NCBI GenBank assembly: GCA_041641375.1
Contig: JBEPYM010000118.1
Location: 1 to 11,183 of the forward strand
Reading direction: 5' to 3'
DNA length: 11,183 nt
Source: Paenibacillus_AK sp041641375
Lineage (GTDB): Bacteria > Bacillota > Bacilli > Paenibacillales > YIM-B00363
Position numbers and translations under genes: made by a program. Below, piece by piece: positions 1 to 4,898 of the stretch (positions within the stretch are counted from its first letter, which is position 1; each line of letters starts with the position of its first letter). The notes under the pieces were generated by a model, which was not told where the DNA came from, ran no database searches, and was given only the letters and a program-made list of their open reading frames with translations.

Positions 1-93
1 CTCGTACATCTCATCCGGGTACCCGAGCTTCGCCAGCGCTTCACGTATGATCGTTTGTGTAGATATGAGCACATTTGCATGTTCATCAGCCAA
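1..93 (-). CDS. gudB: NAD-dependent glutamate dehydrogenase, N-terminal fragment (runs off the left edge)
   Basis: Only the first 31 codons are visible; the gene continues beyond position 1. The translation contains STQTIIREALAKLGYPDEMYE, which closely matches the recalled N-terminal stretch of Bacillus GudB/RocG (STQTVIHKALEKLGYPEEVYE). That family deaminates glutamate to 2-oxoglutarate and ammonia with NAD in the cytoplasm. No catalytic residues lie in this part. I chose the TTG at 93-91 because AAGGTGG (110-104) sits 10 bases upstream. An in-frame GTG at 72-70 has no ribosome binding site and would remove residues that align with the family. The gene lies downstream of the MecA-family gene on the same strand, but the hairpin at 194-235 separates them, so it probably has its own promoter. 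The family call rests on a short segment, but the match is strong; gudB versus rocG cannot be decided here. Confidence 0.8.
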   Translation of the reverse strand, partial: MADEHANVLISTQTIIREALAKLGYPDEMYE

Positions 94-193
94 TCCGAAC
101 CAACCACCTTTTTGTCGGCATGAAATATCCAGTTGATATGGGTAGCATAAGCGAAGCGCCGTTCCTCTATTCGCCAGCCGTTCGTGAACAGGC

Positions 194-235
194 AAAAAGC
201 ACCTTCCAAAAACGAATGTTTTTGAAGATGCTTTT
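194..235 (-). terminator. Rho-independent terminator after the MecA-family gene
   Basis: On the minus strand AAAAGCA (235-229), one U-G pair, CTTC and AAAAAC pair with GTTTTT, GAAG and TGCTTTT across an ATTC loop, with one bulged G. A run of five T follows on the 3' side (198-194). It lies about 35 bases after the mecA-like stop codon. The hairpin is nearly symmetrical and flanked by A and T tracts, so it could also act on the other strand, but no plus-strand gene precedes it. Confidence 0.8.
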
Positions 236-270
236 CCGAATCAAGGATTGGCGCTTGCGTTTGCGTTTTG

Positions 271-885
271 TCAAAAATATTGACACATGACCTGGACAGC
301 TTTTCTCGCGGCCACTGCCTTGCCGTACTCCTCCAGGACAGCCAATGTGACCGAAGACGGCTCTCCGAATTCAGACAGAATTGCGGCGAAGCGGTTCTCC
401 TCCGCCTCCTCCAGCTCTCTTGGATCAACCAGCATGATATATTTCCCTTTATAGGCGTAGATCGATGATTCCTGCTCCTTGATATGCGGGGCAAGCATCT
501 TCGAGGCGTTAATCACGTGATCCAGCTCACGGAACGCAAACGTCATAAATTCCGAACGGTCGATAGTCAGCTCCATCTCGTACACATTGTCCGGGATGTC
601 CATCTCGTCGTCGAATTCCTCATGATCGTTCGGTGCGCGTTCGGCCTTGCCTCTTGTTACGATGACCACCATTCCTTGTGCCGGGAGTGCAAACACTTCA
701 ACGGCGAGCGGCCCGGTTGCGTCGAAGCCAAGCTCGGAATAGGCTTGTTCCATCATATCGCTGAACAGCTCATGAACCTTCGGAATTTCGCGCCACATAT
801 CATCCTTCTGGATACCTCGATCGGTCAGATCGTCAAACGTGAGGAAAATCCTGATTTTGTCCTGGCTTAAGCGCTCCATTTTCAT
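271..885 (-). CDS. mecA: MecA-family ClpC adaptor protein (MecA or its paralogue YpbH/MecB)
   Basis: This 204-residue cytoplasmic acidic protein has the MecA layout. The N-terminal substrate-binding domain spans about residues 3-78 (MERLSQDKIRIFLTFDDL, then GPLAVEVFALPAQGMVVIVT). An acidic linker covers about 79-103 (NDHEEFDDEMD). The C-terminal domain, about 104-204, includes YAYKGKYIMLVD and LEEYGKAV and in this family binds ClpC. Such adaptors deliver substrates (ComK in B. subtilis) to ClpCP and promote ClpC assembly. The ATG at 885 is favoured because AAGGGAGGG (904-896) lies 10 bases upstream; an ATG two codons later would be 16 bases away. The PAQGMVVIVT segment and the position next to gudB recall B. 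subtilis YpbH more than MecA itself, so the exact orthologue is open. The family call is secure; the symbol is not. It is followed by a terminator and preceded by a probable promoter with inverted repeats. Confidence 0.9.
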   Translation of the reverse strand: MKMERLSQDKIRIFLTFDDLTDRGIQKDDMWREIPKVHELFSDMMEQAYSELGFDATGPLAVEVFALPAQGMVVIVTRGKAERAPNDHEEFDDEMDIPDNVYEMELTIDRSEFMTFAFRELDHVINASKMLAPHIKEQESSIYAYKGKYIMLVDPRELEEAEENRFAAILSEFGEPSSVTLAVLEEYGKAVAARKAVQVMCQYF

Positions 886-932
886 AAATGTCGGACCCTC
901 CCTTACACTGCTGTTAACAGGGTATGAGTGAA

Positions 933-956
933 GTAACGTTTACGTGAAAACGTTAC
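933..956. promoter_or_regulatory. Inverted repeat at the probable mecA promoter, candidate operator
   Basis: GTAACGTTT (933-941) and AAACGTTAC (948-956) are perfect 9-base arms around the spacer ACGTGA. On the minus strand the repeat lies directly downstream of the candidate -10 box (962-957), where a repressor would cover the transcription start. Part of it resembles a CcpA site (TGAAAACGTTA), but the second half of the consensus does not fit. The regulator is unknown. Confidence 0.45.
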
Positions 957-983
957 ACTATAACTCTATTATTCTTATGTTAA
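957..983 (-). promoter_or_regulatory. Probable sigma-A-like promoter of the MecA-family gene
   Basis: On the minus strand TTAACA (983-978, 5 of 6 to TTGACA) is followed 15 bases later by TATAGT (962-957, 5 of 6 to TATAAT); a 17-base spacing would give the poorer TAGTGT. The spacer is AT-rich. The spacing is short, so this is a moderate call. The -35 hexamer sits within a perfect 10-base palindrome (977-986). Confidence 0.4.
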
Positions 984-1065
984 CATGATTTTCTCAGCGA
1001 TGCACTATGTAAAATAAGCTTATGCTTGGGCAAACATTTCTTTACTCATTAATTCATGCCGGGAC

Positions 1066-1104
1066 AAAAAAAAGAAGCCGATCCCGTCAATGGGTATCAG
1101 CTTC
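1066..1104 (-). terminator. Strong rho-independent terminator of the 152-residue protein gene
   Basis: On the minus strand GAAGCTGAT, a bulged A and CCC pair with GGG and ATCGGCTTC, with one T-G wobble, across a loop of about six bases. Eight T follow (1073-1066). It begins about 27 bases beyond the stop codon of the gene at 1132-1590 and insulates the mecA-like gene from it. Confidence 0.92.
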
Positions 1105-1131
1105 CTATTTGCCATCATACTCGCTTTCGAT

Positions 1132-1590
1132 TTACACTTTGTATGTGCTGCTTGCGTCCGAGAACGCTGTGTTCGCGTTATTGGCCTCTGCAGCCATCAC
1201 TTCATTGAATTCCGCCTTCAGCGCTGGATCGTTCGCGATAAGCTGCTCCGCTGAAGTCGATTGCGCGTTAGCTCCCGTCATCCCGGAAGCACCGCCCGGA
1301 ATATTCGTTGTGATGTTGGCCTGGAGCGTTCCGCCATTCGCGCCCGTAGATACTGTAGCCGTCGTCGTACCCTGCTGGGATTGCGACTGCTGCGTGCCGG
1401 ATTTATTCGGCATCATCGCCGTCAACCCAATATCGCGCGCCGCCTGCTTTGCCTGGCCGACCACCTTGTCGATGCCTTCGCTTGCGCTGTTCATCAGCGA
1501 GAATACCATCGGCTTCGAATTATGACGCTGTACGTATAGTACGGCTGCCGCTCCAAGCAGGCCGCCCACCATCAATGCACCGAGTCTCAT
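1132..1590 (-). CDS. Small membrane-anchored protein with a low-complexity tail, unknown function
   Basis: The protein has 152 residues. Residues 1-20 (MRLGALMVGGLLGAAAVLYV) form a glycine- and alanine-rich membrane helix, followed by QRHNSK. Residues about 33-55 (MNSASEGIDKVVGQAKQAAR) look like an amphipathic helix. Residues about 62-118 are rich in Q, T, S, G, N and A, probably disordered, and the last third (AEQLIANDPALKAEFNEVMA) is helical again. The N-terminus resembles small YtxH-like envelope or stress proteins in style, but I do not recognise a definite family. The ATG at 1590 has GGAGGG (1602-1597) six bases upstream; the longer in-frame version starting at 1641 lacks such support and would precede the hydrophobic segment with a polar stretch. 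The gene is monocistronic as far as visible, with a strong terminator and a divergent neighbour. Membrane location is inferred. Confidence 0.75.
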   Translation of the reverse strand: MRLGALMVGGLLGAAAVLYVQRHNSKPMVFSLMNSASEGIDKVVGQAKQAARDIGLTAMMPNKSGTQQSQSQQGTTTATVSTGANGGTLQANITTNIPGGASGMTGANAQSTSAEQLIANDPALKAEFNEVMAAEANNANTAFSDASSTYKV

Positions 1591-1650
1591 GTCGTTCCCT
1601 CCAGTATTGGTATTGATACGATTGTATTTTTCTCCCGTCACGCAGTGATC

Positions 1651-1666
1651 ATACGCAATTGCGCAT
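1651..1666. repeat. Imperfect 16-base palindrome between divergent genes
   Basis: ATACGCAA and TTGCGCAT are inverted with a single mismatch around the centre AATT. The site lies in the 188-base divergent region (1591-1778) between the small membrane protein gene and the polysaccharide deacetylase gene. A weak TACAAT (minus strand, 1626-1621) might be a -10 box for the leftward gene, without a good -35. I see no convincing promoter for the rightward gene. An operator role is only a guess. Confidence 0.25.
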
Positions 1667-1778
1667 AGGGAAATTGAGGGTGGAATGCAAAAAATACTCG
1701 GGCATGGAGAATCGGCTTACGGCGTAGGCTGTGGAGAAAGGCTTGTTGACAAAAGGATATAGGAAAGGAGCTGCAGCT

Positions 1779-2654
1779 GTGACGGGATATAATAGGAGAA
1801 TGCTGGGTTTGGCCCTGATGTGTTTGCTTATGCTGAACGGCTGTGGGAGCGGGCCCAAGGATGAGACGGTGCCTTCGCCGTCCGTTGCGGCACCGCCGGC
1901 TGAATCTCCAGCCAGAGAACCAGCTGCCGCACAACCTGACCAGCCAACCAAATCGGGGGAGTCTCCGTCGCTGCCTGAGCCCCACCCCAAAGCACCGGAG
2001 CCGCCGGCGACTGCAAAGCAGGACTACCGGATGAATGGCGTGTACAGCATCGTACCTAAAGAGGGCGAAGCCGTGCCGAAGGAAATTGTTTTGCTTACCT
2101 TCGACGACGGACCGAAGGAAGCGGAGCTGCTGAACCGCATGCTCGATACGCTTGACAAACATGACGCCAAGGCGATTTTCTTTGTTAACGGGTACAGAGT
2201 GAAGGCTCAGCCGGAGCTTCTGAAGCGCATCGTCGAACGCGGGCACGAGATCGGCAACCACGCTTGGGATCATCTGGACCTCTCCAAGCTTCCGCCGGAC
2301 CAGGTGGATGCCCAGATCGGCGACGTCCAGTCGATCGTCAAGGAATGGACCGGGGTGAAGCCGCGTTTCTTCCGTCCCCCGTTCGGAGCTTCCAATGAAT
2401 ATGTACGCAAAAAGGCGGAAGCCGAAGGAATGCTTTTTATGACGTGGTCGAACGGCTCCCGCGATTGGGAGAGCGGCTACAACAGGCCGGACAAGGTCAT
2501 CGAGAGCGTGCTCAGCCAGCTCGCCCCGGGCTCCAACATTCTGATGCATGAGCTGCCTTGGACTGCTGACGCTTTGGATGAGCTGCTGAACCGGCTGAAG
2601 GACAAGGGGTATACGCCGGTCAATCCGCGGCGAATCTCAACAGATGCGCCATAG
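1779..2654 (+). CDS. Lipoprotein polysaccharide deacetylase (NodB domain)
   Basis: The 291-residue protein is a carbohydrate esterase family 4 type enzyme, expected to remove acetyl groups from cell-wall GlcNAc or MurNAc outside the membrane. Residues 1-22 form a lipoprotein signal (MTGYNRR, a hydrophobic core, then LNGC), with Cys22 as the lipidation site. Residues about 32-76 are a proline-rich linker. The NodB domain (about 101-285) has all the usual motifs: TFDDGP (107-112, Asp109 and Asp110), HAWDH (metal ligands His161 and His165), RPPFGA (199-204), DW (229-230) and ILMH (His257). GTG at 1779 is chosen because AAAGGAG (1764-1770) lies eight bases upstream and the result is a good signal peptide; an ATG at 1800 is too close to its purine tract. 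The true substrate cannot be read from the sequence. The stop lies one base from the convergent gene's stop, with no terminator between. Confidence 0.92.
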   Translation: MTGYNRRMLGLALMCLLMLNGCGSGPKDETVPSPSVAAPPAESPAREPAAAQPDQPTKSGESPSLPEPHPKAPEPPATAKQDYRMNGVYSIVPKEGEAVPKEIVLLTFDDGPKEAELLNRMLDTLDKHDAKAIFFVNGYRVKAQPELLKRIVERGHEIGNHAWDHLDLSKLPPDQVDAQIGDVQSIVKEWTGVKPRFFRPPFGASNEYVRKKAEAEGMLFMTWSNGSRDWESGYNRPDKVIESVLSQLAPGSNILMHELPWTADALDELLNRLKDKGYTPVNPRRISTDAP

Positions 2655-2655
2655 G

Positions 2656-2880
2656 CTAAGAGTGAATCATACCCGAACCCCAGTAGATCAAACCGGCCAA
2701 TACTAGAATAAAGAGCGAAATCAAGGTGTGAAAAAACAGCTTCTCCAGCTTCATTTTGTTGGAAGGATACACCTTCCGTCTCGGAGGGAGCGCCTGAATG
2801 CCGTCTGCCGCAGCAGCCGGCTCGTTGAGCCAGGACGATCCCTCCTCCTCAGTTCGATTGCCTTTGCGACTGCGGCTCAT
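2656..2880 (-). CDS. Small tail-anchored membrane protein, unknown function
   Basis: This 74-residue protein has a polar, charged N-terminal part (MSRSRKGNRTEEEG, residues 1-14), a variable middle section, a basic stretch (PPRRKVYPSNKMKLEK, about 32-47) and one hydrophobic helix at 48-68 (LFFHTLISLFILVLAGLIYWG) close to the C-terminus. This suggests a cytoplasmic domain held by a C-terminal anchor. The ATG at 2880 has AGGAGGGG about 10 bases upstream, and that site overlaps the last codons of the protease gene before it. The two genes are separated by seven bases and are almost certainly co-transcribed and translationally linked. I do not recognise a family. The placement behind a CPBP protease recalls the ypbD-ypbE region of B. 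subtilis, but this product does not look like YpbE. Confidence 0.75.
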   Translation of the reverse strand: MSRSRKGNRTEEEGSSWLNEPAAAADGIQALPPRRKVYPSNKMKLEKLFFHTLISLFILVLAGLIYWGSGMIHS

Positions 2881-2887
2881 TCCGCAA

Positions 2888-3493
2888 TCACCCCTCCTCA
2901 TCCTCTTCCTTCTTGAATCGTATAAACATACCCATCGCTGCGTCAATGACGAAGTGGGCGAAAATCGGTGTCCACAACGTTCCTGTCTGCATATATACCC
3001 AGCCAAGTCCATACGAAATCGAGAAGACAAGTCCGGTCATCAGCCAATGACGCAAATAACGAATATGGATCAGCGCAAACAGAATGCTCGTCCAATACGG
3101 TCCGAATGCGTGCTGAATCGCACCGCGGAACAGCATTTCCTCGCAAATTGAGACAACGAACGAAAGCACGATAATATGCCAGACCGCTCTGTTGCGGAAG
3201 AGCAGTCTATTTATACCGCCGTCATCGTTCACCTCTTCGGGTACCCATCTGGATATGAGGATGTCGACTGCCAGTACCACCGCTGCAAAACCGGCACCCC
3301 ATAGCCACGGCGCCGATCCCTCCGGCAAACTCAGCAGCGAGATTGGATTACGGCCCTGCAGCAGAATGATTACCACACCGAGGATCAAGGTAATCAATTG
3401 TGTAAGGTACAGGTTGATCAGCAGCGCTCGATCTCCAAGCTCACTAACTTCCACTTTTTGCAGCTTCCACTTGTTCCAGTCGATTTTTTTCAT
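2888..3493 (-). CDS. CPBP (CAAX protease and bacteriocin-processing) family intramembrane metalloprotease
   Basis: The 201-residue integral membrane protein carries the three signature motifs of the Abi/CPBP family. These are EEMLFR (Glu118, Glu119, Arg123), FALIH (Phe139, His143) and HFVID (His180, Asp184, where the family often has Asn). Hydrophobic segments lie near 22-45, 63-81, 104-118, 130-147, 150-166 and 172-192. The tail is acidic (KKEEDEEG). Members are zinc-independent or metal-type intramembrane peptidases whose substrates are mostly unknown; in B. subtilis the syntenic candidate is YpbD. The ATG at 3493 has an AAAAAAGGA site about seven bases upstream. It heads a two-gene unit with the tail-anchored protein and diverges from the gene at 3572. 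Family assignment is solid; the substrate is unknown. Confidence 0.88.
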   Translation of the reverse strand: MKKIDWNKWKLQKVEVSELGDRALLINLYLTQLITLILGVVIILLQGRNPISLLSLPEGSAPWLWGAGFAAVVLAVDILISRWVPEEVNDDGGINRLLFRNRAVWHIIVLSFVVSICEEMLFRGAIQHAFGPYWTSILFALIHIRYLRHWLMTGLVFSISYGLGWVYMQTGTLWTPIFAHFVIDAAMGMFIRFKKEEDEEG

Positions 3494-3571
3494 CCGTTAT
3501 TCCTTTTTTCATCAAATTCCCCTATACTAGAGACGAAACGTACAACCATAGACAAATAAGGAGTCCGTAAT
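3494..3571. promoter_or_regulatory. Divergent promoter region
   Basis: The 78 bases between the protease gene and the 309-residue protein gene must hold promoters for both directions. CTATACTAG near 3519-3527 gives TATACT on the plus strand (5 of 6 to the -10 consensus) and TAGTAT on the minus strand, but neither has a good -35 box at 17 bases. AAGGAG at 3558-3563 is the ribosome binding site for the rightward gene, eight bases before its ATG. Confidence 0.35.
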
Positions 3572-4501
3572 ATGGAGAAGAAGCTGACAAAGTATGATTA
3601 TATCATATCCTTGCTACTTGTACTCATGCTTATTGGTTCAGCCGGCGCCTTTTTCTACGGCTGGAAGCTCGGCAATGAGAAGGCCGCATTTACATACGAG
3701 CGCCTGATCGAAAAGCAAAAGGATGAACGCACGCAAGATACGGTTGCTTATCATCAGCAGCATCTGGTTACGTTTTATTATACCGTATATCAGCCGTATC
3801 GGGAATTTATGCGCAAGTGGTTCGATCACGTTGCGATCCTGGAGTCCAACACCGCAACAATTAACAGCTCTTCCCTGCTTTCGGAGCTGGAGAAGGTTGC
3901 TAACGAGAAATATGCGGCCGTCACGCAAGCCCAAATTCCGGCGGCATCTCCACTGCTGAAGGAAGCGCAAACCAACTACTCTCGCAGCTTAAAGCTGTTT
4001 GCCGATGCCTCCAGGCAGTGGCAATCGAAGGCGAACGGCTATACCGGCCGAGATCTTGCCAAGCAGCTGCAAGCGGACGCCTTCTTCCAGGAAGCGAAAA
4101 ACTTTTCGTTGACAGCTCAGCATCAGTACTTTGCATCAATTGTCGAGTGGAATAAAGCGGTAGAGCCGAATTTGAAGGGACTTACAATGGCGGCGAAGCC
4201 CAATATCACGCTTCGGGAATGGGAAATGCTCGGTCTGAACGTCAAAAACCAATATATCGCGGGTCTTCTGGCGACACAGAAGCAATTCGGTCCTTATTAT
4301 CCGATGGACGCCGCGATTCGAATCGATGACTTTATCGCTTCCGGACAAGCTCGCAAGCTCGGAATCGACGATGTCGCCAAAGCGCTGGACATGCTGCTCA
4401 GCACGGGTGCCGTCCGTACCGGAGACTTTGTCAATAATCAGTCCCGCTTCTATCAGAACGAGAATTTGCCACAGCTGCCCTTCTATACGAAACAGAGCTG
4501 A
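3572..4501 (+). CDS. Signal-anchored extracytoplasmic helical protein, unknown function
   Basis: The 309-residue protein begins MEKKLTKYDY, with a single membrane helix at about 10-30 (YIISLLLVLMLIGSAGAFFYG) and inside-positive charges, so the remaining 280 residues should face outward. They are predicted mostly alpha-helical, rich in Q, A, E, K and aromatic residues (YHQQHLVTFYYTVYQPYREF at 60-79; REWEMLGLNVKNQYIAGLL at 215-233). There are no cysteines and no recognisable catalytic motif. The ATG at 3572 has AAGGAG eight bases upstream. No terminator is seen between its stop and the serA promoter, so some read-through into the serA leader is possible. I do not recognise the family; a lineage-specific conserved hypothetical is my best description. 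Confidence 0.8.
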   Translation: MEKKLTKYDYIISLLLVLMLIGSAGAFFYGWKLGNEKAAFTYERLIEKQKDERTQDTVAYHQQHLVTFYYTVYQPYREFMRKWFDHVAILESNTATINSSSLLSELEKVANEKYAAVTQAQIPAASPLLKEAQTNYSRSLKLFADASRQWQSKANGYTGRDLAKQLQADAFFQEAKNFSLTAQHQYFASIVEWNKAVEPNLKGLTMAAKPNITLREWEMLGLNVKNQYIAGLLATQKQFGPYYPMDAAIRIDDFIASGQARKLGIDDVAKALDMLLSTGAVRTGDFVNNQSRFYQNENLPQLPFYTKQS

Positions 4502-4517
4502 AACCGCGAATATGTCA

Positions 4518-4546
4518 TTGACGAAGCTGCGCAGGTTTGGTAAAGT
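4518..4546 (+). promoter_or_regulatory. Sigma-A-like promoter of the serA T-box leader
   Basis: TTGACG (4518-4523, 5 of 6) and TAAAGT (4541-4546, 4 of 6) are separated by exactly 17 bases. Transcription would begin near 4553, just before the T-box stem I. The promoter starts 17 bases after the stop codon of the preceding gene. Confidence 0.65.
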
Positions 4547-4552
4547 TAAGCT

Positions 4553-4841
4553 TAAATAACGAACAATCTATTGACGGAGAACCGAGAACGTACGGACCTT
4601 CAGAGAGCCGGTGGGTGGTGTGAATCGGCGGAACGGCGTATCAAGGAGCACTCCAGAAGAGCTGCAAGAACTCAAGTGTTTGCTTGACAGTAAATGCAGC
4701 CGGCATTCGGCCGTTATCCGATCGGTTATGAACCGGCCAAGGCGATCCGTGCGAACGGATTGCGAACAAGGGTGGCACCGCGAGCAAGCTCTCGTCCCTT
4801 CTCATGCGAAATTCATTTCGTTTGGGGACGAGGGTTTTTTT
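4553..4841 (+). promoter_or_regulatory. T-box riboswitch, serine type (UCA specifier), controlling serA
   Basis: Stem I folds by hand. GGAG (4576-4579) pairs with CTCC (4651-4654), CC (4582-4583) with GG (4645-4646), TACG (4591-4594) with CGTA (4637-4640), and GCCGGT (4607-4612) with ATCGGC (4624-4629), with the AGAGA bulge below the distal loop. The codon left in the specifier loop is TCA (4641-4643), followed by the usual purine. A stem II-like pair CTGCA/TGCAG (about 4663-4709) follows, then a perfect-length stem III, GCGATCCGT (4742-4750) with ACGGATTGC (4755-4763). The T-box AGGGTGGCACCGCG is at 4769-4782. Its TGGC would pair with a tRNA ending GCCA, fitting the G73 discriminator of bacterial tRNA-Ser. 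In the antiterminator, AAGGG (4768-4772) pairs with CCCTT (4796-4800); the competing terminator is at 4789-4841. Uncharged tRNA-Ser should thus turn serA on. Confidence 0.95.
4789..4841 (+). terminator. T-box regulated terminator
   Basis: CTCGTCCC (4791-4798) pairs with GGGACGAG (4825-4832), extended by one wobble and one G-C pair outward. An inner hairpin CGAAAT/ATTTCG lies in the loop, and seven T follow at 4835-4841. The 5' arm overlaps the CCCTT needed for the antiterminator, so the two structures exclude each other. Confidence 0.92.
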
Positions 4842-4898
4842 ATGTTTGCTTGAATTTGGATTTCATCGTTGTGCTATTTTCGGAGGAGGGAAACAGAG

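Noticed and set aside
75..290. A 71-codon plus-strand frame at the left end
   Set aside because: It overlaps the gudB start, the terminator at 194-235 and the 3' end of the mecA-like gene, and has no ribosome binding site.
945..958. A CcpA (cre) site in the mecA-like promoter region
   Set aside because: The first half matches the consensus, but the required CA near the other end is displaced by one base, so I describe it only as an inverted repeat.
1746..1751. TTGACA just upstream of the deacetylase gene, as a -35 box
   Set aside because: It is only 13 bases before the ribosome binding site, and a -10 box at the correct spacing would fall inside the translation start region, where the bases do not fit.
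1638..2549. A long minus-strand open frame opposite the polysaccharide deacetylase
   Set aside because: Arginine-, histidine- and leucine-rich shadow translation without a start signal; the plus-strand frame carries all NodB motifs.
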